6,238 nt of DNA from JABCPE02 sp963519075 (GTDB taxonomy: Bacteria > Bacteroidota > Bacteroidia > Flavobacteriales > Weeksellaceae). The notes under the pieces are model-generated. The model was not told the DNA's origin, did not search any database, and saw nothing but the letters and a program-made list of their open reading frames with translations. The stretch spans positions 1-6,238 of the forward strand of contig CAUQMH010000088.1 of the NCBI GenBank assembly GCA_963519075.1, written 5' to 3'. Made by a program: the position numbers and the translations under genes. Of the stretch, positions 1 through 5,637 are shown piece after piece. How positions within the stretch are numbered: the stretch's first letter is position 1; each line of letters starts with the position of its first letter.

Positions 1-1567
1 GTGGCATCGCTTCACCAGATTTCAAAATTTCCAAAATCAGTTTTTCATCATCTCCCAGTTCTATGGCTGGCATTTTTTTCTCTGGTCTCATCTGAGGGAA
101 AAACAGCACTTCTTGGATAGATGCATTATTTGTAAGGAACATCAACAGTCTGTCCATACCTATTCCTAAACCAGCTGTTGGAGGCATTCCGTATTCCAAA
201 GCACGCAGGAAATCTTGGTCTATGAACATCGCTTCATCATCTCCTTTTTCGGAAAGTCTCATTTGTTCTTCGAATCTTTCGCGCTGGTCTATTGGGTCAT
301 TCAGCTCAGAATAAGAATTTGCAATTTCCTTACCACAGACCATCAGCTCAAATCTTTCAGTCAAACCTTCTTTATCTCTGTGTTTTTTAGTCAAAGGCGA
401 CATTTCTACTGGATAATCTGTGATGAAAGTAGGCTGGATAAAATTGCCCTCGCATTTTTCTCCAAATATTTCATCTATCAATTTTCCTTTACCCATCGTG
501 TCATTTACCTCTACACCAATGGATTTCGCGAATGTTCTAAGTTCTTCTTCGTTCTTCCCAGTGATATCATACCCAGTAAATTTCTTGATGGCATCTGTCA
601 TAGAAATCCTTTCGTAAGGAGCTTTCCAGTCTATCTCATGTTCTCCGAAAACCGCTTTGGTTGTTCCATTTACTGCTTTGGCGCAATGTTCCAAAAGTCT
701 TTCGGTGAAGTCCATCATCCAGTTGTAATCCTTGTATGCCACATAGATTTCCATTGCCGTAAATTCAGGGTGATGGGTTCTATCCATGCCCTCATTGCGG
801 AAGTTTTTAGAAAACTCATATACACCATCAAAACCACCTACAATCAGCCTTTTTAAATATAACTCATTGGCAATTCTAAGGTATAATGGAATATCCAAAG
901 CATTATGATGAGTGATAAATGGTCGCGCCGCAGCTCCTCCTGGGATAGACTGTAGAATAGGTGTTTCTACTTCAAAATATCCAGCATCATTAAAGAACTG
1001 ACGCATTGCATTGAAAAGCTTGGTTCTCTTTACGAAAACCTCCTTTACCTCTGGATTTACTACTAAATCCACATATCTCTGACGGTAACGGAGTTCAGGA
1101 TCGTTGAAAGCATCATGAACAACGCCGTTTTCATCTATTTTAGCAAAAGGCAGCGGTCGGAGAGTTTTAGTCAAAAGAGTGAAGTTTTTCACCATTACTG
1201 TCATTTCTCCTACCTGAGTTTTGAACAATTCTCCCTCTACACCGATGATATCACCAATGTCCAAAAGGTGTTTATAAACTTCATTATAAAGCTCTTTATC
1301 ATCAGTCGGGCAGATTTCATCTCTGTTGAAATAAACCTGAATACGCCCAGACGAGTCCTGTAATTCTGCAAAAGAAGCCTTTCCTTGTATTCTTCTGGAA
1401 ATAAGTCTTCCAGCTATTTTTACCTTTTTTCCTTCTTCAAAACCTTCTTTTATAGACTGCGCAGAGTCTGTGATAGTATATTCATCTGCTGGGAATGCAT
1501 TGATTCCCATTTGGGTAAGTTTTTCTAACTTCTCTCGGCGTATGATTTCTTGTTCTGATAATGACAT
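1..1567 (-). CDS. lysS: Lysyl-tRNA synthetase, class II (C-terminus outside window)
   Basis: This cytoplasmic enzyme charges tRNA-Lys with lysine using ATP. I translated it by hand from ATG at 1565-1567 (MSLSEQEIIRREKLEKL) and found no stop down to the left edge, giving 522 residues so far. The N-terminal third has the OB-fold anticodon-binding domain, about residues 46-85 (GRLISRRIQGKASFAELQD). The class II core follows: motif 2 at about 256-260 (FRNEG, with Arg257 and Glu259) continuing into DRTHHPEFTAMEIY, and motif 3 ending in GLGIGMDRL with Arg473. E. coli LysRS has about 505 residues, so this protein carries a C-terminal extension. From memory, flavobacterial LysRS proteins run to about 565. 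The start is supported by a promoter 25 bp upstream and by the family-typical N-terminus. No clear Shine-Dalgarno sequence is present, which is normal for this phylum. I am sure of the identity; only the 3' end is missing. Confidence 0.97.
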   Translation of the reverse strand, partial: MSLSEQEIIRREKLEKLTQMGINAFPADEYTITDSAQSIKEGFEEGKKVKIAGRLISRRIQGKASFAELQDSSGRIQVYFNRDEICPTDDKELYNEVYKHLLDIGDIIGVEGELFKTQVGEMTVMVKNFTLLTKTLRPLPFAKIDENGVVHDAFNDPELRYRQRYVDLVVNPEVKEVFVKRTKLFNAMRQFFNDAGYFEVETPILQSIPGGAAARPFITHHNALDIPLYLRIANELYLKRLIVGGFDGVYEFSKNFRNEGMDRTHHPEFTAMEIYVAYKDYNWMMDFTERLLEHCAKAVNGTTKAVFGEHEIDWKAPYERISMTDAIKKFTGYDITGKNEEELRTFAKSIGVEVNDTMGKGKLIDEIFGEKCEGNFIQPTFITDYPVEMSPLTKKHRDKEGLTERFELMVCGKEIANSYSELNDPIDQRERFEEQMRLSEKGDDEAMFIDQDFLRALEYGMPPTAGLGIGMDRLLMFLTNNASIQEVLFFPQMRPEKKMPAIELGDDEKLILEILKSGEAMP

Positions 1568-1591
1568 TTTCAATCTTATTTAATTAGACTG

Positions 1592-1599
1592 CAAAAGTA
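1592..1599 (-). promoter_or_regulatory. lysS promoter, -7 element TACTTTTG
   Basis: On the minus strand the sequence reads TACTTTTG, an exact match to the Bacteroidota primary-sigma -7 consensus TAnnTTTG. It lies 25 bp upstream of the lysS ATG, predicting a 5' leader of roughly 15-20 nt. I see no clean TTTG at the -33 position, so the call rests on the -7 box and its placement between the tRNA terminator and lysS. Confidence 0.6.
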
Positions 1600-1644
1600 A
1601 ATAAATTTTACTTAAGAATGATATTTAATCTTAGCTATAATAAC

Positions 1645-1672
1645 AAAAAAACCTCTTCATCAAATGAAGAGG
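1645..1672 (-). terminator. Rho-independent terminator of the tRNA-Asp unit
   Basis: A perfect 9-bp stem (1652-1660 paired with 1664-1672) closes a 3-nt loop and is followed on the minus strand by seven T (1645-1651). It starts 3 nt past the discriminator base of the downstream tRNA-Asp gene. It therefore ends the tRNA transcript and separates it from the lysS promoter. Confidence 0.85.
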
Positions 1673-1675
1673 GTG

Positions 1676-1749
1676 CGATCCGGACGGGACTCGAACCCGC
1701 GACCTCCGCCGTGACAGGGCGGCATTCTAACCAACTGAACTACCGGATC
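1676..1749 (-). tRNA. tRNA-Asp (GTC), downstream copy
   Basis: A 74-nt tRNA decoding GAC/GAT. The acceptor stem is a perfect 7-bp pairing (GATCCGG with CCGGATC), the discriminator base is G, and the anticodon loop CTGTCAC places anticodon GTC at 1713-1715. The T-arm loop is TTCGAGT within a GCGGG/CCCGT stem. The 3' CCA is not encoded, because the bases after the discriminator are CAC, so it must be added by CCA-adding nucleotidyltransferase. It is the second gene of a tandem pair and lies directly before a terminator. Confidence 0.97.
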
Positions 1750-1784
1750 TAAAAACAAATTTTTAAAACCTTAAAATTATGGTG

Positions 1785-1858
1785 CGATCCGGACGGGACT
1801 CGAACCCGCGACCTCCGCCGTGACAGGGCGGCATTCTAACCAACTGAACTACCGGATC
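1785..1858 (-). tRNA. tRNA-Asp (GTC), upstream copy
   Basis: This copy is identical in sequence to the one 109 bp further along: the same 7-bp acceptor stem, anticodon GTC at 1822-1824, G discriminator and no encoded CCA. A 35-bp A/T-rich spacer separates the two genes. It is the promoter-proximal gene, about 37 nt downstream of the expected transcription start, and both copies are probably cut from one precursor. Confidence 0.97.
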
Positions 1859-1900
1859 TACATTCTTTATTATGAACTTCTATTCTCGATTTTGTGAGTG

Positions 1901-1932
1901 CAAATATATACATATTTATTTTCACTAGCAAA
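1901..1932 (-). promoter_or_regulatory. tRNA-Asp operon promoter, TTTG-N20-TATATTTG
   Basis: On the minus strand TTTG (1929-1932) and TATATTTG (1901-1908) are separated by exactly 20 bp. Both boxes match the Bacteroidota primary-sigma consensus (TTTG about 19-20 bp from TAnnTTTG). Transcription should start near 1895, about 37 nt upstream of the first tRNA. This is the best promoter match in the window, which suits a stable-RNA operon. Confidence 0.75.
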
Positions 1933-1940
1933 TAAATAAT

Positions 1941-1972
1941 AAAAAAAATGCTTTTCGTTTACGAAAAGCATT
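1941..1972 (-). terminator. Rho-independent terminator of trxA
   Basis: An 11-bp perfect stem (1947-1957 with 1962-1972) and a 4-nt loop, followed on the minus strand by a run of eight T reaching 1941. It lies 22 bp past the trxA stop codon. Its far end adjoins the -33 box of the tRNA promoter, so it also insulates that promoter from trxA transcription. Confidence 0.88.
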
Positions 1973-1994
1973 CATTATCAAACAAATATTTTTT

Positions 1995-2312
1995 TTATAA
2001 ATGTGCAGAAAGTTTCTCCGCGATAACTTCTTTTGGAGAAAGTCCTACTATTTTATCAACCACTTCTCCATTTTTGAAAATAAGAAGAGTAGGGATACTT
2101 CTGATACCATATTCCAAAGATACTTGCTGATTGTTATCAACATCTACTTTTGCAACAACGGCCTTGCCTTCAAACTCGTTATGAAGCTGCTCGATAACAG
2201 GAGAAAGCATTCTACAAGGAGCACACCAAGGAGCCCAAAAGTCCACTAATACTGGTTTGTCTGATTGTAATACGGATTCTTTAAATGTTCCGTCTGTAAC
2301 TGTTAGTGCCAT
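1995..2312 (-). CDS. trxA: Thioredoxin with WCAPC active site
   Basis: A cytoplasmic thiol-disulfide oxidoreductase that reduces protein disulfides and is recycled by thioredoxin reductase. The protein is 105 residues, the normal length for a stand-alone thioredoxin, with no signal peptide. The fold's markers are in order: VDFWAPWCAPCRM with Cys30 and Cys33, Asp24 as the buried acid, KVDVDNN in the third strand, and IRSIPTLLIFKNGE with the cis-proline Pro74. The usual CGPC is CAPC here. It is monocistronic: its own promoter sits 30 bp upstream and a strong hairpin terminator follows. No Shine-Dalgarno sequence precedes the ATG. The neighbouring cysteine desulfurase also handles thiols, but the separate promoter and 65-bp gap argue against a dedicated pairing. 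Confidence 0.96.
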   Translation of the reverse strand: MALTVTDGTFKESVLQSDKPVLVDFWAPWCAPCRMLSPVIEQLHNEFEGKAVVAKVDVDNNQQVSLEYGIRSIPTLLIFKNGEVVDKIVGLSPKEVIAEKLSAHL

Positions 2313-2341
2313 TATAAATATGTTTTATATTAAACTTGATG

Positions 2342-2349
2342 CAAAAATA
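2342..2349 (-). promoter_or_regulatory. trxA promoter, -7 element TATTTTTG
   Basis: The minus strand reads TATTTTTG, matching TAnnTTTG, 29 bp upstream of the trxA ATG. Only a T-rich TTTTA stands near the -33 position, so the upstream box is imperfect. No terminator lies between the desulfurase stop and this site, so trxA may also receive read-through from the operon upstream. Confidence 0.6.
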
Positions 2350-2377
2350 CAACAATCTTTTTATTGTAAAATCTATG

Positions 2378-3544
2378 CTAATTATTATTGATTTCTATTT
2401 TATTTTCTTGAACAATTTCATTTAGAGCCGATATCAGCTTATCTATATCTTCTTTGGAGGTCTTACTGCTAAACGAAACCCTAAGCGGGGTAGTAGTATC
2501 CATCTCTTCTTCTGTCTGGATGGATAGCAGAACCATAGAAGGCTTGCTGGCACCAGAACTACACGCACTCCCTTGGGAAACTGCAATTTCTTTCATATCC
2601 AGCTGTAGGCCTATCAAAGGATTCTTGAACGGCAGTGCCAGACTCAGCACTGTGTAAAGGCTTTTCTCTTTGTTGGAAGACTGTCCATTGAATTTTATAT
2701 TTGGAAATACTTTTTTCAGTTCTGAAATAGCATAATCTTTAATCCCTTGAATATGAGTAGAATATTTTTCTAAATTATCAATCGATAATTCTAATGCTTT
2801 CCCTAAACCAACAATTCCGACTACATTTTCCGTTCCTGCTCTCAGGCTTCTTTCTTGCGTTCCTCCCACAATAAGCCCTTTCAAACCAGAGGATTTTCTT
2901 ACAAAGGCAAATCCCACGCCTTTCGGGCCATGGAATTTATGCGCACTGCATGAAGCGAAATCAATAGGAATTTTTGAAAAATCTAAGTCTAAATGCCCTA
3001 CCGTCTGCACGGTATCAGAATGGAAGAGAGCGTGATTTTGCTTACAGATTTCAGCGGCTTTTTCTATATCTAATAAATTTCCGATTTCATTATTCGCATG
3101 CATCAGACTCACCAAAGTCTTTTTATCAGATGATTTTAGGATTTTTTCTAGCTCGGCTAAATCAAAATTCCCATTTCTGTCAGGGCGAAGATAGACAAGC
3201 TCCACGCCTTTGCGGTTTTTCATTTCAAGACAGGATTCTGACACACATTTATGCTCAAGGGCAGAAGAAATGATTCTTTTAACTCCGAGATGCTCCACGC
3301 AGGATTTGATAATCAAATTGTTAGACTCTGTTCCGCACGAAGTGAAAATAATCTCACTAGGAGTTACTCGCAGGTATTCTGCTATTTTTCTTCGGACATT
3401 TTCTATCAAGGTTTTAGCCTCTTGCCCAATGCTGTGCGTAGAGGAGGGATTTCCATAATGATTTCTCATCACGGACAGCATTTCTTCTATAACTTGTTCA
3501 TTTAGAGGAGTAGTTGCTGCGTTGTCTAAATATATTTTATTCAT
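2378..3544 (-). CDS. Cysteine desulfurase, IscS/NifS type
   Basis: A PLP-dependent class V aminotransferase-fold enzyme that converts cysteine to alanine and holds the sulfur as a persulfide for Fe-S cluster, thiamine or tRNA thiolation pathways. It has 388 residues, close to the usual 380-405. The landmarks are YLDNAATTPL at 5-14, the PLP-stacking His98, HANNEIG at 149-155, HSDTVQ at 175-180 (Asp177 and Gln180), the Schiff-base lysine Lys203 in SAHKFHGPKG, and catalytic Cys328 in SQGSACSSG. The SGSAC-type loop, rather than RxGHHCA, marks it as group I (IscS/NifS) and not SufS. No iscU, iscA or tRNA-thiolase gene is adjacent, so the acceptor pathway cannot be told from context. Its start codon overlaps the end of the lipoprotein gene upstream by 8 nt (ATGAATAA), which implies co-transcription and probably translational coupling. 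Confidence 0.95.
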   Translation of the reverse strand: MNKIYLDNAATTPLNEQVIEEMLSVMRNHYGNPSSTHSIGQEAKTLIENVRRKIAEYLRVTPSEIIFTSCGTESNNLIIKSCVEHLGVKRIISSALEHKCVSESCLEMKNRKGVELVYLRPDRNGNFDLAELEKILKSSDKKTLVSLMHANNEIGNLLDIEKAAEICKQNHALFHSDTVQTVGHLDLDFSKIPIDFASCSAHKFHGPKGVGFAFVRKSSGLKGLIVGGTQERSLRAGTENVVGIVGLGKALELSIDNLEKYSTHIQGIKDYAISELKKVFPNIKFNGQSSNKEKSLYTVLSLALPFKNPLIGLQLDMKEIAVSQGSACSSGASKPSMVLLSIQTEEEMDTTTPLRVSFSSKTSKEDIDKLISALNEIVQENKIEINNN

Positions 3545-4031
3545 AGATTATTATGATTTTTTTGAATTCTAGTTTTTTTGGAACCGAAAAAATGATGTAT
3601 GGTCTGGTAACAACCTGAATACTAAACTCTAAATCTGTTTCGTGTTCTTTTTCAAATTTTCCTTTTTTGATGAACAATTCCAAAGTTTCTCCATTCACTC
3701 TGTAGCTATCAAGCTTCTCGGGTGTGTGGCTTCCAGACCGAAATTCTCCCAAATTATACTTTATTACTTTTCTGTTTTTAGGGAATTTTATTTTTTTATT
3801 GTCAGTATTTTCATCACTTATTATAAATGTTCCTTCGCCCAATAATGCTTTATCCAATTCTTCTTGGTTTTTAATCAAAGAAAAACTCGGATATAATGCA
3901 CCACCATTTTGGTTGGAATAGAAAATATCTTTTTCTGTGGAAAAAGATGTTTTGGCGTCATTTTTCACTTTTTTCTGAGAAAAACAAGATGTGAAAATGC
4001 TCATAAATCCTATTAAAATAAAATGTTTCAT
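3537..4031 (-). CDS. Small exported lipoprotein, PrcB-like C-terminal domain
   Basis: A 164-residue protein with a short hydrophobic N-terminus (MKHFILIGFMSIFTSC). Cys16 follows an acceptable lipobox, so a periplasmic or outer-membrane lipoprotein is likely. Cleavage after FSQ by ordinary signal peptidase is the alternative. The mature part is lysine-rich and predicted to be beta-rich. The stretch from about residue 90 to 155 (YNLGEFRSGSHTPEKL, then VTRPYIIFSVPK) resembles the PrcB C-terminal domain: a strand ending LGE, a (T/S)GG(Y/H)-like turn, and a late PY-(I/V)-(I/V) strand. The PrcB domain is known from a Treponema protease complex subunit, but its general function is not established. 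The resemblance is from memory and modest. It sits 18 bp after the HAD gene and overlaps the desulfurase start by 8 nt, so it is clearly an operon member, though no functional link is evident. Confidence 0.75.
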   Translation of the reverse strand: MKHFILIGFMSIFTSCFSQKKVKNDAKTSFSTEKDIFYSNQNGGALYPSFSLIKNQEELDKALLGEGTFIISDENTDNKKIKFPKNRKVIKYNLGEFRSGSHTPEKLDSYRVNGETLELFIKKGKFEKEHETDLEFSIQVVTRPYIIFSVPKKLEFKKIIIIYE

Positions 4032-4049
4032 ATCAATATTTTGACAAAT

Positions 4050-4640
4050 TTAATGAAAAAAACGATAAAATCCCTCATCTGCCCAAGAAAGCATTTCTCG
4101 GTCTCCTGATGTATCGCCAAAAGCGATGATTTTATCGAAAGTTTCTTTTTCGATAAGTTTTTTTATTCTATTGACTTTTTCCTGTCCGTTGCAGTTTTTG
4201 GTGCTGAATTTTCCTGTAAAAATATCATTTTCAAAGTGCGCCTGTGTGGCTACCAAATCCATTTTCCATTTTTCTGCAAATGGTTTTGCCCAGATATCCA
4301 GAGATGCTGTTACCAAAAGGCATTTGGTGGTAGTTCTATCAATTTGATTGATAAAATCTATGGCATTTTCTCGGATAATGCTCGGGTAGTTTTCATTAAA
4401 AAATTGTAAAGATTTGGATTCTATTTCCTGCCGAGTTTTTCCTTTTAAAATAGAATTGACAAAACTTTTTTTGACCTCTTCAGCATTGGCTAATTTTAGT
4501 TTTAGCATGATGAAAAGAGGAATGTGTTTGATGAAACTGATGTAGAATTTTTTAGGTTCATAAAATTTGAGAAAAGCAAACATAGTGTCTCTTTTCGTCA
4601 AAGTGCCATCAAAGTCAAAACAATATAATTTTTTTTGCAT
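4050..4640 (-). CDS. HAD superfamily subclass IB phosphatase (SerB-like)
   Basis: A 196-residue phosphohydrolase using an aspartyl-phosphate intermediate and Mg2+. Motif I is DFDGTLT with nucleophile Asp9 and acid/base Asp11. Motif II is LLVTASLD with Thr111 and Ser113. Lys155 in GQEKVNRI serves as motif III. Motif IV is FGDTSGDREML with Asp176 and Asp180. A helical cap between about residues 20 and 90, together with the FTGKFSTKNCNGQEK stretch, is typical of the HAD-IB group that includes phosphoserine phosphatase and many phosphatases of unknown substrate. No membrane helix or signal peptide is evident, although residues 32-50 are rather hydrophobic. It starts 4 bp after the stop of the UbiA-family gene. 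From memory, HAD-IB domains also occur fused to UbiA prenyltransferases of this type, so it probably removes a phosphate from that enzyme's substrate or product. Free phosphoserine as substrate is less likely here. Confidence 0.9.
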   Translation of the reverse strand: MQKKLYCFDFDGTLTKRDTMFAFLKFYEPKKFYISFIKHIPLFIMLKLKLANAEEVKKSFVNSILKGKTRQEIESKSLQFFNENYPSIIRENAIDFINQIDRTTTKCLLVTASLDIWAKPFAEKWKMDLVATQAHFENDIFTGKFSTKNCNGQEKVNRIKKLIEKETFDKIIAFGDTSGDREMLSWADEGFYRFFH

Positions 4641-4644
4641 AATC

Positions 4645-5529
4645 TTACTTAAAGTAAATCATTAATACGAAATATATAATCCAAAGTAAAACAGTGACTT
4701 GGATGTATTTATCTCTATAAAAGGTTTTAGTAGGAGATTCCGTTTTATTATACACCAAAGTCTGCTGTAAATATCTCAAAAAAACAAAAATAACAAAAAA
4801 TGTAGTGTAAAAAATATTTTGATTAAATCTGGACTGAACATCAGGAGAGAGGGTAAACATCACATAGCAAATGATTGCTAATGAACAGCTTACCGCTAAG
4901 ACAATGTCCGCAAACTGAATATTATACCCATCCAGAGCTTTTCTCGTTTTTCCGTTTATTTGTGAGTTTATAAGTTCGCCTCGTCTCTTTCCAATCGCTA
5001 AAACCAAAGCCAGCACAAATGTCAGTAAAATAGCCCACTGAGAAATCCAAATTCCTGTAATATATCCACCTGCCAAAACCCTAAAAACAAAGCCTAAGGC
5101 AATGATAGAAATATCAACTATCGCGATATGTTTCAGCCTAAAAGTATAGGCGATATTCATAATAAAATAAGCACAAATGACAAGACAAAAATAAAGTAGG
5201 CCTATTGAAAAAATAAACCCAACAAGACTTGTCAAAAAAATAATCAGAAAAACTAAACCTACAAAAACCAATTTTGCTGTCGATTTACTGATTTCTCCCG
5301 AAGCCAGAGGTCTTTTGCACTTTTCAGGGTGTTTTTTGTCTGCTTCTATGTCTATATAATCATTGATTATGTAAATACAGCTTGCCGTAAAAGAGAAAAT
5401 AAAAAATGCAAATAAACTCACACTAAACAGCTTCAAATGAAGAAAAGACCCTGAAAAAAATAAGGGCAGAAAGACAAAAATATTTTTAATCCATTGTTCT
5501 ATTCTAAGGAGTTTTATATATTTTTTCAT
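4645..5529 (-). CDS. UbiA-family prenyltransferase, polyprenyl-phosphate phosphoribosyltransferase type
   Basis: An integral inner-membrane enzyme of 294 residues with about eight to nine hydrophobic segments, the UbiA fold. It opens with LLRIEQWIKNIFVFLPLFFSG, the start typical of the branch containing mycobacterial decaprenyl-phosphate 5-phosphoribosyltransferase (Rv3806c, ubiA). The first Mg2+-diphosphate-binding motif is NDYIDIEADKKHP (Asn56, Asp57, Asp60, Asp64), followed by KRPLASG at 72-78. The second motif is not the classical DxxxD; it is represented by GKRRGEL at 180-186, again as in the phosphoribosyltransferase branch. The ESPTK and RDKYIQVT segment near the C-terminus also fits. 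It probably moves phosphoribose from PRPP to a polyprenyl phosphate, but a role in quinone or other prenylation cannot be excluded without phylogeny. No DprE1/DprE2-like epimerase is in the window. It leads the tight unit with the HAD phosphatase. I found no good TAnnTTTG promoter just upstream, so transcription may enter from the immunity-like gene. Confidence 0.85.
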   Translation of the reverse strand: MKKYIKLLRIEQWIKNIFVFLPLFFSGSFLHLKLFSVSLFAFFIFSFTASCIYIINDYIDIEADKKHPEKCKRPLASGEISKSTAKLVFVGLVFLIIFLTSLVGFIFSIGLLYFCLVICAYFIMNIAYTFRLKHIAIVDISIIALGFVFRVLAGGYITGIWISQWAILLTFVLALVLAIGKRRGELINSQINGKTRKALDGYNIQFADIVLAVSCSLAIICYVMFTLSPDVQSRFNQNIFYTTFFVIFVFLRYLQQTLVYNKTESPTKTFYRDKYIQVTVLLWIIYFVLMIYFK

Positions 5530-5636
5530 AAAATATAATTAATTGTAGAAGGTTTCTAAAACATTAAGTTCTGAAATGGGTTTATTTCATTGATTAGTAA
5601 TTTATTGCGATTTTAAGAATACATCTGATACATTAC
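5530..5636 (-). other. Gap holding the cut-off 3' end of the immunity-like gene
   Basis: This 107-bp stretch has no gene of its own. Its right half (up to the stop at 5637) continues the coding sequence of the adjacent immunity-like gene in a shifted frame. Its left half (5530-5582) is A/T-rich leader for the UbiA gene. I see no TAnnTTTG box and no convincing terminator; a 5-bp GAAAT/ATTTC inverted repeat near 5573-5588 lacks a T-run. Confidence 0.6.
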
Positions 5637-5637
5637 C
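5583..5637 (-). repeat. Diverged 55-bp direct repeat, copy 1
   Basis: It aligns without gaps to 6167-6221, with 46 of 55 bases identical by hand count. Most differences fall at third codon positions of the GNVS(D/N)V(F/L)LKSQ reading, the pattern expected of two coding copies evolving under constraint. The similarity stops shortly after the shared TGA. Confidence 0.85.
5602..5637 (-). pseudogene. Frameshifted C-terminal remnant (GNVSDVFLKSQ)
   Basis: Read one frame away from the immunity-like ORF, 5605-5637 encodes GNVSDVFLKSQ and is followed by TAA at 5602-5604. The C-terminus of the upstream gene at the window edge reads GNVSNVLLKSQQITKQ. Past the TAA the similarity continues (ITNQ) to a TGA at 5587-5589 that aligns with the upstream gene's TGA. 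Removing the two bases 5638-5639 joins this piece in frame to the residues DDVTGIY. I infer a 2-nt insertion in a TATATTA run that created an early TAG, with a later CAA-to-TAA change. Confidence 0.7.

Larger units (their letters stand above)
1672..1860. repeat. 80-bp perfect direct repeat containing the two tRNA-Asp genes
   Basis: Positions 1672-1751 and 1781-1860 are identical over 80 bp, with a period of 109 bp. The identity runs only a few bases past each end of the tRNA genes (GGTGC on one side, TA on the other), and the spacers differ. This fits either a tandem duplication whose spacers have decayed or copies kept identical by gene conversion. Confidence 0.95.

Noticed and set aside
215..1363. 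Open frames on the plus strand (213 and 82 codons) opposite lysS
   Set aside because: They lie antisense to a well-supported LysRS gene whose motifs 2 and 3 are in the expected frame. Their translations are rich in Phe, Ser and Ile with no recognisable motif.
2350..2370. Inverted repeat ACAAT/ATTGT between the desulfurase and trxA as a possible terminator
   Set aside because: The stem is only 5 bp, mostly A/T, and is not followed by a T-run. It more likely reflects the A/T-rich trxA promoter region.
1948..3921. Several plus-strand open frames of 60-99 codons opposite trxA, the desulfurase and the lipoprotein gene
   Set aside because: They are antisense shadows with no promoter, ribosome site or conserved motif, and one (1948-2130) begins inside the trxA terminator hairpin.
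5519..5545. TATATTTT next to the UbiA start as a -7 promoter box
   Set aside because: It lacks the final G of TAnnTTTG and adjoins the ATG, leaving no room for a transcript start and leader.
5573..5588. Inverted repeat GAAAT/ATTTC before the UbiA gene
   Set aside because: A 5-bp A/T-rich stem without a T-run, too weak to call a terminator or operator.
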